Assembly (NCBI GenBank): GCA_052171895.1
Contig: JBQMRN010000008.1
Span: 15,685-79,684, forward strand
Length of the DNA stretch: 64,000 nucleotides
DNA from: Arsenophonus sp052171895
GTDB taxonomy: Bacteria > Pseudomonadota > Gammaproteobacteria > Enterobacterales > Enterobacteriaceae
Reading direction: 5' to 3'
Shown: positions 10,423-21,332 of the stretch, piece after piece
Layout: every line of letters starts with the position of its first letter
How positions within the stretch are numbered: position 1 is the first letter of the stretch
Translations under genes and position numbers: made by a program
Notes under the pieces: generated by a model
Told to the model about the DNA's origin: nothing
The model's input: only the letters and a program-made list of their open reading frames with translations
Databases searched by the model: none

Positions 10423-11519
10423 TGTTTTGTCCCAGATCATTATATAGACTATCTCGTTATCAAGCAGCCAACCACTATTCATGATAAGATGGCTACTGAA
10501 AGATATAGTTGAGAGCAAATTATCATTATAATGAGGCTTTATCGTCAAGCAAGTATAACACCTAAAATCACTGCTGGTCTTCAAACCAGAAAGAAGCCTG
10601 TATCTACTTTAGCTAAGCGTTATGGTATATCTGAACTTACCACGTTGCTAAAAGGCAAAAACGAGATAATGTTGATGATTACAGACATATTCTTCATCGT
10701 TTACCGACAACGCTGTCAGCAACTGAGGAAGTCGTAGTCGTGTTATCCTGTGAAAAATGTTTTTTCTTCTTATCGACGATCTGCTGGCAAGTTGTAGGCA
10801 AATTCTTGAGAACCCCGTTGTATCTCAATCTAACCTTAATCGCTCTTTGCGCAGACCAACAGTGAGAAATTTGCATAAAATGAGGAAGAAACCTAAGAAG
10901 CTGAAGCATAAAGCCTTTAAAAGCTATGACCATGATTATCTTCACCTTCATATAGATATGAAAATATCTTTCGAAAATGCTAAACGAAACTTCACGATAT
11001 TATTTTTCCTAGGTATAGATCATGGGAGTCGCGATTGGTTTTATCTGTCTTTAGAAGACTAAAAGCACAGCCAATGCTCAACACTTCTTACTTGATCTTA
11101 ACCGAGCATCTTCCCATCGGTATTCATCAAATACTTACAGAGAATGGGAAAGAATTTACAGACCACATTTTTACTCTGCAAAAACGTTTCACCTACATGA
11201 GAATATGAATTCTCCCGTTTTTGTGTACAGAGCTTGGTATATGAGATCAACTTACTACCGCCAAGAAGCCATCCTCAAACAAATGGTATGGTCGAGTAAT
11301 TTAATGGGTGAATAGAAGATGGCTGCAAAAAGCCACCATTTCAATTCTACTCAAGAGCTTGAGAGATCACTCTGCATAAATCGATATGTCTGGCTGTATA
11401 ATCATGAATTACCACCAATCAGTATTGGCTAGTAAAACTGCTTTACAGTCTATGAAAGATTGGTTCAAAGTTAACCATGAATTGTTCAAAAAACCATACT
11501 ATCTTCGCGGGATGTGATA
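10423..11519 (+). mobile_element. IS481-family element, transposase broken; occupies the csrD position
   Basis: A nearly full-length IS481-type element on the plus strand, 5' terminus TGTTTTGTCCCAGATCATTATATAG-like at 10423. Transposase pieces include ATLAKRYGIS-like helix-turn-helix text near 10600, FFLLIDDLLAS, KHKAFKSYDHDYLHLHID with the first catalytic Asp region, and later GIHQ..TENGKEFTDH with the second Asp near 11140. It is interrupted by several stops. In enterobacteria csrD lies between acuI and mreB; here only this element is found, so csrD is gone. Confidence 0.8.
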
Positions 11520-11829
11520 TGAAGCCGTATATCAACTAATAATTATGTAGCGTTACATAAACTTAATATAGTTGTATATTTTAATATAAAATAATTAATT
11601 TTCTTATTAGAAAATTTTTATTTAATGCATTAACTACTTTTTATAAGGTTATTTTACTTTAAAGTGTAATTAATTATAGAGAATAAACACTAAAAATGGT
11701 TTTTTGTATTGTAAAAAATTAAACACTTTTTATTGAAGCGATTTAATTAACTCCTTGTTGTTACTTGATGTGGTTGGTAAAGTAGATCGGTTTTCATTCG
11801 TTCTCAGCTTGCAGGATTATCCTTTCATT
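11520..11829. other. AT-rich upstream region of mreB
   Basis: About 310 bases with no recognisable csrD remnant. An in-frame extension of mreB to 11755 exists but is not conserved. The region must carry the mreB promoter; I could not pick a convincing -35/-10 pair. Confidence 0.4.
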
Positions 11830-12873
11830 ATGTTTAAAAAAATTCGTGGCATGTTTTCTAACGACTTGTCTATTGATTTGGGTACCGCCAATACTCTCAT
11901 CTATGTCAAAGGACAAGGTATTGTGTTAGACGAACCTTCAGTTGTTGCTATTCGTCAAGATCGCGCAGGCTCACCTAAAAGCGTTGCTGCAGTAGGTCAT
12001 GAAGCAAAACAAATGCTAGGGCGGACGCCGGGTAATATTGCAGCTATTCGTCCAATGAAAGATGGTGTGATTGCTGATTTTTATGTTACTGAAAAAATGT
12101 TACAGTATTTTATCAAACAAGTTCATAGCAATAGCTTTATGCGCCCAAGTCCACGCGTCTTAGTTTGTGTGCCTGTTGGCGCGACCCAGGTAGAACGTCG
12201 AGCAATCCGAGAGTCAGCACTTAGTGCTGGAGCTCGCGAGGTTTTTTTAATTGAAGAGCCTATGTCGGCAGCAATTGGTGCTGGTTTGCCTGTTTCAGAA
12301 GCAACGGGTTCAATGGTGGTTGATATTGGTGGTGGAACGACAGAAGTTGCTGTTATTTCATTGAATGGTGTTGTTTATTCATCATCGGTACGTATCGGTG
12401 GTGACCGGTTTGATGAAGCGATCATTAATTATGTTCGTCGTAATTATGGTTCATTAATTGGTGAAGCAACTGCTGAGCGAATTAAACAGGAAATTGGTTC
12501 GGCCTATCCTACAGATCAAGTGTACGAAATTGAAGTGCGCGGCCGTAATTTAGCTGAAGGTGTACCTCGTGGTTTTACCCTTAATTCAAATGAGATACTT
12601 GAGGCGTTGCAGGAACCTTTAACCGGTATTGTTAGTGCCATTATGTTAGCATTGGAACAATGTCCACCAGAATTAGCTTCTGATATCTCTGAACGAGGTA
12701 TGGTGTTAACAGGTGGTGGTGCGTTATTGCGTAATTTGGATCGTCTATTAATGGGAGAAACAGGGATTCCAGTTATTATTGCTGAAGATCCGCTAACTTG
12801 TGTTGCACGTGGTGGTGGTAAGGCATTGGAAATGATCGACATGCATGGTGGTGATCTGTTTAGTGATGACTAG
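11830..12873 (+). CDS. mreB: Rod-shape-determining actin homologue MreB
   Basis: MreB forms actin-like filaments at the inner membrane that direct the elongation-phase cell-wall machinery. The protein has 347 residues, the same as E. coli, when started at ATG 11830 (MFKKIRGMFSNDLSID). An upstream frame to 11755 adds 25 residues with no family support, so I reject it. Nucleotide-binding motifs are visible: IDLGTANTLI (phosphate 1), VDIGGGTTEVAVIS (phosphate 2) and LTGGGALLRNLD (adenosine). The amphipathic N-terminal membrane-binding start is kept. It is followed by mreC and mreD in the standard order. Retention implies rod shape, or at least lateral wall growth, is still needed. Confidence 0.98.
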   Translation: MFKKIRGMFSNDLSIDLGTANTLIYVKGQGIVLDEPSVVAIRQDRAGSPKSVAAVGHEAKQMLGRTPGNIAAIRPMKDGVIADFYVTEKMLQYFIKQVHSNSFMRPSPRVLVCVPVGATQVERRAIRESALSAGAREVFLIEEPMSAAIGAGLPVSEATGSMVVDIGGGTTEVAVISLNGVVYSSSVRIGGDRFDEAIINYVRRNYGSLIGEATAERIKQEIGSAYPTDQVYEIEVRGRNLAEGVPRGFTLNSNEILEALQEPLTGIVSAIMLALEQCPPELASDISERGMVLTGGGALLRNLDRLLMGETGIPVIIAEDPLTCVARGGGKALEMIDMHGGDLFSDD

Positions 12874-12977
12874 ACCTTAACCAATAGAGGGAGGAATTTA
12901 AGGATGTCGCTCATGCTTATTTTATGTATAGTAATGTTAATATTTAACGTTTATTTATTTTTATCAAAAATAAACTC

Positions 12978-13931
12978 ATGAAACCGATCTTTAGTCGAGG
13001 GCCATCGCTACAATCACGTATTATTATTGCGATCGTTATTGCAATCGTATTGGTTGCTTTTGATCGTCAATTAGATACCTTTAATAAAATACGTAGTTAT
13101 TTAGATACGGCCGTTAGTCCTTTTTATTTTTTGGCAAATGCTCCGCGAGAACTTCTTGATAAGATTTCAGATGTATTGGCAAGGAGAGAGCAACTTCTTT
13201 TTGAAAATAAAGCATTGAAGAAAGAGATCTTACTAAAAAAAGCAGATAATTTATTGCTTGGACAACTTAAACAGGAAAACAGTAGATTACGTGAACTGTT
13301 GGGTTCACCTCTACGTCAGGATGAACACATGATGGTTACTCAAGTACTTTCAGGTGCAAATACACCTTATCGTGATCAAATTGTGATTGATAAAGGTTTA
13401 CATGATGGTGTTTATGAAGGCCAGCCTGTTATTAGTGATAAAGGTGTTGTTGGGCAGGTTATCGCAGTGAGCCAGTTTAATAGCCGTATTTTATTAATTT
13501 GTGATACAACGCATGCATTACCTATACAAGTATTACGTAATGATATTCGGGTTATTGCAGTCGGTACAGGATGTAGTGATGATCTTCAACTTGAACCTTT
13601 ACAAGATAATATTGATATACGTATTGGTGATGTGATAGTTACTTCTGGTTTAGGCAGACGTTTTCCTGAAGGTTACCCAGTTGCGATTGTTTCTTCCATA
13701 AAACATAATATTCAAGGTGCTTATACGATTATTCATGCACGCCCTAGCGCAGATTTACAAAGACTACGTTATCTCTTATTGTTATGGGAAAACTCTAGCA
13801 ATCCTTCTCATCCTTTACCTCCATCAAAAGTATATCACGTAGCAAATGAGCGTTTAATGAAGATTCTACCTCAGGTGTTTCCTAGCCAAAATGGGCTTCA
13901 ATGGCCGCACAATTACCCTCAACCGAAATGA
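12978..13931 (+). CDS. mreC: Rod-shape-determining protein MreC
   Basis: MreC is a bitopic periplasmic scaffold linking MreB, MreD and PBP2. The 317 residues begin with a short cytoplasmic tail (MKPIFSRGPSLQSR), a membrane segment at about 15-30, and a coiled coil at about 65-110 (ARREQLLFENKALKKEILLK). A beta-rich domain follows, with DKGLHDGVYEGQPVISDKGV and GDVIVTSGLGRRFPEGYPV, both typical of the family. It is shorter than the 367 residues of E. coli because the low-complexity C-terminal extension is absent. The gap to mreB is 104 bases and to mreD 78, as expected for the mreBCD unit. Confidence 0.96.
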   Translation: MKPIFSRGPSLQSRIIIAIVIAIVLVAFDRQLDTFNKIRSYLDTAVSPFYFLANAPRELLDKISDVLARREQLLFENKALKKEILLKKADNLLLGQLKQENSRLRELLGSPLRQDEHMMVTQVLSGANTPYRDQIVIDKGLHDGVYEGQPVISDKGVVGQVIAVSQFNSRILLICDTTHALPIQVLRNDIRVIAVGTGCSDDLQLEPLQDNIDIRIGDVIVTSGLGRRFPEGYPVAIVSSIKHNIQGAYTIIHARPSADLQRLRYLLLLWENSSNPSHPLPPSKVYHVANERLMKILPQVFPSQNGLQWPHNYPQPK

Positions 13932-14009
13932 AAAATGTTAAACAACCTTACTTTTGTCGTTCAGTAGAGATTTCTACCGTGAAATAAAGGCCACTAAAGG
14001 AAACATAGA

Positions 14010-14498
14010 ATGGATCAATACCGTGGTAATGGGCGGTGGATCATTTGCCTGTCCTTTTTAATTGCAATAATCCTAGAACAAGTACCATGGCCTGAGCAAT
14101 TTATTTATTATCGGCCCACATGGTTAGGATTAATTTTAATTTATTGGGTTATGGCTTTGCCACATCGAGTTAGTGTAGGCACGGGATTTTTTTTTGGCAT
14201 CTTAACGGATCTAATCCAAGGTTTAGCGCTTGGTGTACATGCATTAGCTTATAGTATGCTTTGTTATTTAGTATCGTATAAACATCACCTTCTTCGTAAT
14301 ATGGCACTATGGCAACAATCCCTTGTTATTGCTGGATTATCAGTGGTTATGAATTTTACGATATTCTTGGCGGAGTTTTTTTCTTCTCTTATATTATTTC
14401 ATCCAGAAGTATTCTGGAACTGTTTAATTAATGCCATCTTGTGGCCTTGGATGTTTTTATTGTTACGCAAAGTTCGACGCCAATTTTTGGTTCGTTAA
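14010..14498 (+). CDS. mreD: Rod-shape-determining membrane protein MreD
   Basis: MreD is a polytopic inner-membrane partner of MreC. The 162 residues match the usual length and are strongly hydrophobic with five or six predicted membrane segments. The conserved features WLGLILIYWVMALPHRVSVG and FGILTDLIQGLALGVHAL are present. It is the last intact gene of the mreBCD unit; the next genes in the usual order (maf, rng, yhdP) are all broken, so the unit now effectively ends here. Confidence 0.95.
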   Translation: MDQYRGNGRWIICLSFLIAIILEQVPWPEQFIYYRPTWLGLILIYWVMALPHRVSVGTGFFFGILTDLIQGLALGVHALAYSMLCYLVSYKHHLLRNMALWQQSLVIAGLSVVMNFTIFLAEFFSSLILFHPEVFWNCLINAILWPWMFLLLRKVRRQFLVR

Positions 14499-14544
14499 AA
14501 ATGAGCAGCTCTCCAATTTCCTATTTTTTATTAGAGTTTTTTCT

Positions 14545-15138
14545 ATGGTAAATAGAATTTATTTAGTGTCATATTCCTTCATCAAGAAGATGTAAATTAA
14601 TTGAGCAACTAGGATGGTTATTTGACATCATTATCCCTGATATATCTAAATTATGATATGAAAGAGAGACACAGAATGAGTATGTTATTCGCTTAGCATC
14701 TAAAAACATTAAAATGTTGATATGACAGCAAAACCTGTACCCTGTGTTGGGTACAGATACTATTGTTTTAAGTGAGGGAAATATTTTGGGTAAACCTAAA
14801 AGATAAAAACCATGATGCTCCGCGTATATTAAGACAACTTTCAGGAAAAATACACCAACTAATAACTGTAATCACGTTTTCAGATAAGCAAAAGATATTA
14901 TACAATTTAAGTGTCAGCAAAGTGACATTACGATATTTAACAAATAAAGAAACAGATCAATATATTTTGTCAAGTAAACCGATGGATAAAGTGGAAACTT
15001 ATACCATCCAGGCTAAATATGGCTGTTTTGTTAAGTGAATTGTTAGAAATTATCACCCCTAGTAGGGTTATACCGTTAGTTAAAATAGATGAATTATTGA
15101 CCAAGTTTCTTGCATTAAATAATAGGAGGGATAGTTAT
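14545..15138 (+). pseudogene. yhdE: maf (yhdE) pseudogene (nucleotide pyrophosphatase)
   Basis: The Maf-family pyrophosphatase YhdE hydrolyses dTTP/UTP-type non-canonical nucleotides. Its whole length is traceable in three frames. The ATG at 14545 starts NRIYLVS, where the family has the SASPRR motif. A VLGTDTIVL-like piece is near 14750. The ORF 14772-15038 contains LRQLSGKIHQLITVI, the YILSSKPMDKVETY segment and YGCFVK. The conserved N-terminal substrate-binding part is destroyed by stops. It occupies its normal place between mreD and rng. Confidence 0.8.
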
Positions 15139-16634
15139 TCTAGCTAAACTATTAGTCAATGTAATCCCAACCATCTCTAAAATATTGGTGTAGCTTATAT
15201 TGAAGCTAACGCATCTTATAAAAAATTCATATTGAGCGTGAAGCTAAAAGAGGTATTATAAGTAATATTGACAAAGGTTGTGTAAGTTAAATATTATTCG
15301 GTATGCAAACAGCCCTTATTGATATTAACTTGAAAAAATCTGCTTTTCTTCATGCCTCTGATATTCTCATTCATACCGAATACATTGCCGACAATGAACA
15401 AAAAACTTTCATATGCGTGATATTATCGAACTGCTCGGCAAGGGCAAAATATTCCTGGTACAGGTGGTTAAAGTTCCGCCAAGAACAAAATGGGCTCGTT
15501 TAACAACAGATATCACATTAGCATATCGTTATCTACTTTTTATGTCTTGAGCTTATTATGTCAGCGTTTCCCTATGCATTGAAGGTAAAAAAACAAGAAC
15601 ACCTTGAAAAATATTGTTGAATTATTTTGTGATGCAAATTGTTCCTTCATTATTCGTACTGAAGCAAAAGGGCTCGATGATAATAAATTGACTCAAGATA
15701 CGGTCTTCTTAAAGCGTCTAGATAGCTAAATTATTAAATCTAAAAAACGTAATAAATCCTCGTATGCATATTTATGCTGAACTGGTTTAGCACATCGTAT
15801 TACCCGTGATTTACGGGTGCTTTATTAGACCGGATCTTTGTTGATTTAAAGCTAACTTTTATTTCATTGAAAGATTTTATTTATAAATATCTAACTAAAA
15901 TGATAGTAAAACTTAAACTGTATTATTAAGGCCCATTAGCAATATTAGATTTCTCTGATGTTGAGAAAGAAATTCAACGCGCTTTATAACGTATAGTTAA
16001 ATTAAAATCAAGTGATTATCTCATTATTGATTAAACTGAAGCTATGACTACCATTAATATTAATACTGATACTTTTCTTGGTCACCGTAACCTGGAAGAG
16101 ACCATTTTAATACCAATATTAAAGCATCAGAAACCATAGGGAGACAGTTAAGGTTAGTAACTTAGGAGCGCCGGTGGTATTATTATCGATTTTATTGATA
16201 TGCTTGATCCTGAGCATCGTCACCATATTTTGCCACCATTAGAACAATTATTATTAAAAGATCGGATTAAAATCAGCATTAATAATTTTCTCAGCTATAG
16301 GGTCTTTTGTCAGGATGACACAAAAAAAACACGTGAGAGCCTTGAATATATTCAATATGATAAATCCAAAACTTACCATGGTAGAGGAACAGTAAAATCA
16401 GTAGAAACAATCTGTTATGAAATTTTATTTGAAATTGTTTGTATAAATCCTACTATCAATGCTAATCATTTCTTAGTCTATGCTTCAGCGCGCCAATTAG
16501 CGGTTGCATAGGTATTAAATAGTGATGAATCTCATATATTTGGTAAAGTAGAAATTTTTGTTGGCAAATTTATTAAAGTCAAAATTGAGCTCCTGTATAG
16601 TCAGAAAGAGTTTAATGTAGTTAGGAGGTGTTAG
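15130..16634 (+). pseudogene. rng: rng pseudogene (ribonuclease G)
   Basis: RNase G matures 16S rRNA and turns over mRNAs. The complete gene, about 1.5 kb, is readable as alternating frames: LLVNV, the S1-domain pieces QTALIDINLKKSAFLHASDI (15303-15503), then LRQLRLRNLGG-like and IIIDFIDMLDPEHR with the catalytic Asp region near 16190, and YHGRGTVKSVETICYEI (16200-16511). Many stops lie between them. The long intact piece at the catalytic domain suggests the breakdown is fairly recent. E. coli survives without rng because RNase E overlaps in function; whether RNase E is present here cannot be seen. Confidence 0.88.
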
Positions 16635-16689
16635 ATTGCTATTATAGTAACTTTTTTAGAAGGAGAGAGATCGAGGGAGGGATCCAAAC

Positions 16690-17175
16690 AACTACCTAAG
16701 GGTATTATGGTAGCCATAAGCGCAATAATAGTACTTATTATGATATTTTCTATTATTGGATTACATCTTTTTCTTCTACAAATTAATGAATATCACAATC
16801 AATTTCAATGAGAACTTAAATCATTAACGGAAATACTGTTTAAAATTGCTTATATTGAAAGTGAATGGCTCTCTTTTTGTTCAAAAGTAATATTTTCTGA
16901 TATAAGAATCAGCAGAGAAAAATAAATATTAAAGTAAAGAAAATTAAATTTTTACTGATATATAGTACACTCTTTTCTTTAAACCTGAGTTTTTAGGATA
17001 TTATTTCTATTAATTAAATAGAGATTGTTATAAAAGCAAAATTGCTTAAATTTATCAGTGAAGGTGATTTCAATCATTTTGATTTATATGCTTTATATGA
17101 ATTGTGTTTACAACAATTTAATTATTTTACGCTGAAAAAATCGAATTACTTTTTTTACGCCATCTACTGAAAAAG
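16690..17175 (+). pseudogene. yhdP: yhdP remnant (N-terminal part of AsmA-like lipid transporter)
   Basis: YhdP is a very large (about 1270-residue) AsmA-like protein moving phospholipid to the outer membrane. Only the first 150 or so codons remain: GIMVAISAIIVLIMIFSIIG as the N-terminal membrane anchor, LLQINEYHNQFQ, IAYIESEW and ISREK, then NRITFFTPST, in more than one frame with stops. The remainder is gone at the junction with IS256/IS481 remnants at 17180. It follows rng as in E. coli. Confidence 0.7.
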
Positions 17176-17179
17176 GATA

Positions 17180-17229
17180 TTAAAGAGCTCCCTGAGCTGA
17201 CAACCTCATATACTAAATTTGCTAATAAT
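17180..17229 (+). mobile_element. IS256-family 3' end, about 50 bases
   Basis: A short match to the 3' terminus of the IS256-type element: CATATACTAAATTTGCTAAT agrees with CATATACTAGATTTGCTAAT at 47920-47939. It abuts the truncated 3' side of an IS481-type copy, so an IS256 insertion followed by a large deletion probably joined the yhdP and yibQ regions. Confidence 0.6.
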
Positions 17230-17946
17230 TTATTCTTTACTATTTCCTGTAAGTATCCGATGGATAGCCATGGGATATGGTCGGTTAAGATCACATAAGA
17301 AGCATAGAGCATTAGCTGCGCAGTCTTTGCCTTGTAAAGAGAGATAAAAATTCATCAATGGGCGCGATTCTATACCTACGAAAAATAACGTTGTGAAGTT
17401 TTGTTTAGCATTTACAGAAAATATTTCACATCTATATAGAATAACTCAACTCATAACTTTTAAACACTTTATGCTTCTGTTTCCGGAGAAACTTTCTATC
17501 CCTGCCCATCAACTTCACTTAAATTTCCTCCTCTTTGGCCTGCATAAAAAACGATCTCCAGCCCAGAACAAAATACAACGAGGTTCAGGAATTCTCGTAA
17601 TATTACTAGTAGATCGGCAAGAGGAAAAAACGTTTTTGTAGGAAAAGGACTACACCATCCCGAGTAGATGATAGCGTCATCTGCAAATAATTGGGAATAT
17701 GCCTATAATCATCAACATCATTCATTTTTCTCCTTTAGGAAAGGTAAGTTCTGATATCCCATAACTCTTAGATAAAGTAGACGCAAGCTCTTTGCTGGCC
17801 TGAAGAGCAGAACTGATTTTAGATATTGTAGTTACCTAACGATGGACACTCATAATCATGATATTTTCAACTATATCCATCACTAGCCATCTTGCCATGA
17901 AGATAGCTTGTCAAGGAGGATCTATATAATGATCCGAAAGCAAACA
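17230..17946 (-). mobile_element. IS481-family element, 3' end missing
   Basis: IS481-type copy on the minus strand with its 5' terminus at 17946 (AAACA end, reading TGTTTGCTTTCGG on the minus strand). The transposase text is broken by stops; the 3' third is missing, replaced by the IS256 tail at 17180-17229. Together they form the junction between two unrelated synteny blocks. Confidence 0.75.
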
Positions 17947-17949
17947 ATT

Positions 17950-18662
17950 AAGTAGTATACTAACCGCCATTACTTCAATACCGCTAGGTAACTTAAATAA
18001 TCTTTGTTGTAACACTTCAATAGTACCAGGATAAAGGTGCACAATAATAATACCACTACCATACTTACAGGCAAATAAATAGCATAGATAAACTGTTTAG
18101 GAATTTGCGCTTCTGCTTTTATATCATAAAAAAAACCGTTACAACGTAAGGTTGGCGGCAGCGTAAAAACTTTTGCCGCTTCAGTAACATTAATGTTTGT
18201 TATCGTCAGACTACCGAGAAAATAGAGATCATAATGGGAAAACACTCAGATAACATTTATCATAGCCGCTAAATTAGCCATCATTGCACTCTGCCAATAT
18301 AAGTATTCATATCTTTAGGATAAGCTACTTACTTAATTGCAGCGACAATATTCTGCTCTATTTCACTACCACTCATCTCAGGCGTTAAGGTATTTTTCCA
18401 GTGGTTGATGGCTAATCGGCTTCATAGGCATGTGAATTAAAATTTCTTGTCCTTGTTCATAAGCTTTTCTACCATTTCTCTGCCATAATGGGGAATAGGG
18501 TAAAATGGCAATAGAAATTACCACCGTAAAAGCTAATACTTAATTGTTTTCTGTTTTATAATAACCAATATCATCAATTACAATAGCCAATTTACCAGCA
18601 CTAACTTGTTCTCTGATAAGTAACAATAGATCTATGATTATTAAAACAATCCGTTTTAGCAC
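17950..18662 (-). pseudogene. yibQ: yibQ pseudogene (divergent polysaccharide deacetylase)
   Basis: YibQ is a periplasmic divergent polysaccharide-deacetylase-like protein encoded just after envC. Here the N-terminal half reads GKLAIVIDDIGYYKTE, then QEILIHMPMKPISHQPLEK, with several stops. The later part (17970-18245) reads YDLYFLGSLTI, where the family has YFLDSVTI. The C-terminus is cut at the IS481 terminus. Placement directly downstream of envC on the same strand matches E. coli. Confidence 0.8.
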
Positions 18663-18664
18663 TA

Positions 18665-19936
18665 TTATTCTCTCCCTAACCAAGGCTGTGGATTAAGCGT
18701 TTTACCTTGACGACGGATCTCAAAATAAAGCGAGGAGCGCTGCTGTCCACCAGTACTACCCACTAATGCAACAGGCTGACCCAAGCGAACCTGTTGACCA
18801 ACATTCACCAATGCACTCTGATTATAACCATACAAACTCATATCTCCCTGACCATGATCAATAACCACAACCAAACCATAGCCTCGTAGCCAATCAGCAA
18901 GCAAAACACGCCCGTCAGAAATGGCTTTAACCTCTGTTCCTTCAGCGGCATTGATCACCATGCCCTTCCAGAGTAATTCATCGGAAATACTGTCACCATA
19001 CTGATGAAGGATCTGGCCGTGAACCGGCCACAAAGCCTGTCCAACAGGACGACCTAAACCAGTTGTACGCGCCATCAAAGCCCGCTCATCTTCGGTTGGA
19101 AGATAAATGGTTCCTTTTTGGTCTGATTGCCTTTGTTTTGCTCGAATATACCCTGCTTCTTTCGCTTTCCTTTCTACCCTAACTTTTGTTTCTTTTTCAG
19201 CTTTAGAAATTTTATTACGCAATACTATTTCGTTACGTTTCATCACCGCCAAACTTTTTTGATTGACTTTTAAAGTTGATTCCAATGATAACAAAGTTTT
19301 CTTTCTAGCATCCTGCCCATAATCTAATATTTTCTTTTCTTGATCCTGTTCAGCTAAAATTTTTTTATGTGCTAATTGCTTTTGCTGCTTCTGTTGCTTC
19401 TGTTCAGCAAGTAAAGTAGTTGTTTGCTGCAATTTAATAATTGTTTGCTCTCTGGCAGCATTTAAGTAGCTATAATAGGCTAGAATACGCTCTTCTCGTT
19501 TCCCTTGTTCACCTTTAAATAACAATTCAATCCCTTTTTTTTGGCCTAATCGAAACGCAGCATCAAGCTGTTTAGCTAACAATGATTCATGGATCTGTTT
19601 TTGCTGTTCTAAATGGGTAATATTTTTATTTAACTGAATGAGTTCTTTTGCTAGCTGCAAAAGTTTTTTATGTGTTTCATATAATGCTCTGCCAGCAGCA
19701 GCGATATTTTTTTCCTGACTTTTCAATTGATCAAGTAAATTATTTCTCTTGGCTTCCTGCTGCTTAATACTTCTCTCTTTTTCTATAATATGTGATAATA
19801 GAGTATTTAGTTTTATTTTATTGTCACTGCTAGAATTAGCAGTAGTAATCAATGGCCAGATAAAAAATAGCAAAACAAAGAGTAACAACTTAACCTCTAC
19901 TCTCTTTAGTAGAGCCAAAAGAATGGTATTGTTCAT
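18665..19936 (-). CDS. envC: EnvC, activator of the septal amidases AmiA/AmiB
   Basis: EnvC is a periplasmic, septum-associated activator of the peptidoglycan amidases AmiA and AmiB, controlled by FtsEX. The 423 residues (419 in E. coli) show a signal sequence (about 15-34, LLLFVLLFFIWPLITT), a long Lys/Gln/Glu-rich coiled coil (about 40-270), and a C-terminal LytM domain (about 305-423) with VVIDHGQGDMSLYGYNQ and SLYFEIRRQGK. The metal ligands of active M23 peptidases are not kept (LYFEIR replaces HLHFEIR), as in other EnvC proteins that only activate. gpmI, normally upstream, is absent, so envC needs its own promoter between 19937 and the IS1595 element. Confidence 0.95.
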   Translation of the reverse strand: MNNTILLALLKRVEVKLLLFVLLFFIWPLITTANSSSDNKIKLNTLLSHIIEKERSIKQQEAKRNNLLDQLKSQEKNIAAAGRALYETHKKLLQLAKELIQLNKNITHLEQQKQIHESLLAKQLDAAFRLGQKKGIELLFKGEQGKREERILAYYSYLNAAREQTIIKLQQTTTLLAEQKQQKQQKQLAHKKILAEQDQEKKILDYGQDARKKTLLSLESTLKVNQKSLAVMKRNEIVLRNKISKAEKETKVRVERKAKEAGYIRAKQRQSDQKGTIYLPTEDERALMARTTGLGRPVGQALWPVHGQILHQYGDSISDELLWKGMVINAAEGTEVKAISDGRVLLADWLRGYGLVVVIDHGQGDMSLYGYNQSALVNVGQQVRLGQPVALVGSTGGQQRSSLYFEIRRQGKTLNPQPWLGRE

Positions 19937-20069
19937 CTTAGTTCAGCATCCTGAAACAATATCAGTTAAAATTATTGACAATTACTATAATTAGTAAATA
20001 TTTCTACTCATTTTAGGATGAATACTAAAAAATTTAATTTCTTTATTTATACAATAAATCATAAGATAA

Positions 20070-21114
20070 GGCTATGTTAGCAAAGGTTATTAGTAGAAAT
20101 CTCTTATACTGTATGAAGAATTTTCGCTACAACGCTTGCCATAAAAAAGTAAAGAGTCATAGAGATCAAAGAGACTCTTTCCTCACTCTCTAGCAACATA
20201 AAGCTGCATCTCATTAGTTGGCTCACCTAACAATCTGTCGAATAATGTCGATTGATGCATTGAAGCAAGTTATTCCACTTTATCCTCCCCATATTGTTAC
20301 AATGAAGATGTTATCCGCTGAAAACATTTATTAGAATTACAGCGATATTCTTACAAAATCCCCCGATTGCAGCAAAAGATTTAATAATCTTCTGGAAGTC
20401 ATCTAGCGAGACTACATCACAATGATAAATGGTTTAGTCATCCTCTGATGTATATTGAATAGCTTGACTTTACAGGAGTTAGAGAAATAAACAGGCATTG
20501 ATTTGAAAACAACGTTTAAATAGCGTTATTGCTTCCTTGCTTCAGCGGAGATAGCTAACATAAACACACTAACTGCTATTATTGAAGTCGACTAAACCTT
20601 TTTCCTGAATCCTTAAAAGGGAAGCATTATATCTTACATAGAAAAGCTAGAAAACAAAGGAGAGGAGGAGATAAAAGGAAAGAATGAATCGTGGTCTTAA
20701 TCGCTACAGATCGACATGGTCATATATATATGAGCAATAAGATTCTTGAAGAGTTTAATGCAGATTGTGTTAGCAGTTTTCTTGAGCCGATCATCGATAA
20801 AGAGTCCATGCTTTTCTCAAATAGAGCTAAATGATACGAAACCTCTGCCGACTAGCATGAAATTAGTCACCATCACCTAATAGAATTGGATAATTAGAGA
20901 AATATTGGTAAGGAATTCCAGATTTAAAATCTGAATAGTTATAATAGCCTATTAAAAGGGATAGCTGAATAGATTTTTCTCCTCATGGTATAGGGTTGTT
21001 TTATTTGGCGAATTATCTAGCCTGGAAAAGATTGTTTAAAACTACAACAATTGAAATACAGATATAGTTACAACTTGCTCTGCAAGTAAAGCAATAACTT
21101 TTACCAACATAGCC
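20070..21114 (+). mobile_element. IS1595-family element, transposase broken
   Basis: A complete-length (1045 bp) IS1595-type element. Both ends carry the family's inverted repeat here: GGCTATGTTAGCAAAGGTTA at the left and its inverse at 21091-21114. The transposase on the plus strand is in fragments: a decayed zinc-ribbon, FRWRHCF-like text near 20520, the EADETFF-type DDE start (EVDXTFFPES) near 20590, RKARKQRR, ARDRHGH and a C-terminal RFHGIG-YLPNYLAW-type segment near 20990. The flanking bases ATAAGATAA and ATAAAATAA are a near-match 8-9 base duplication. It lies in the envC-yibN gap where gpmI would be. Confidence 0.8.
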
Positions 21115-21332
21115 ATAAAATAATCAAAGATTATTATTAATATTACTTTCATTTAAGTAGTTTTTAACTGGTATCAATTAAGTGATACTGCTTGAAAATA
21201 TCACCAGTATAAACTCTAATTTGCAAAAAAATATGCTCATTTATGCAAATTGGCTGTAATTGCAGAGCGACAAAGGTATACTTTTAACCTAAATTTATCT
21301 ATTAGTAACTATGGAAGTAATTACCCAACATG
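21115..21332. other. Upstream region of yibN-secB-gpsA
   Basis: About 215 AT-rich bases with no gene. It must hold the promoter of the yibN-secB-gpsA unit. An inverted AATTTGCA/TGCAAATT pair (about 21220-21250) is visible but I cannot assign it a role. Confidence 0.35.

Noticed and set aside
11755..11829. Longer mreB start with 25 extra residues
   Set aside because: MreB is highly conserved and begins at the ATG at 11830; the extension is not hydrophobic in a signal-like way and has no family support.
12516..12842. A 108-codon minus-strand ORF opposite mreB
   Set aside because: Antisense shadow of a strongly conserved gene.
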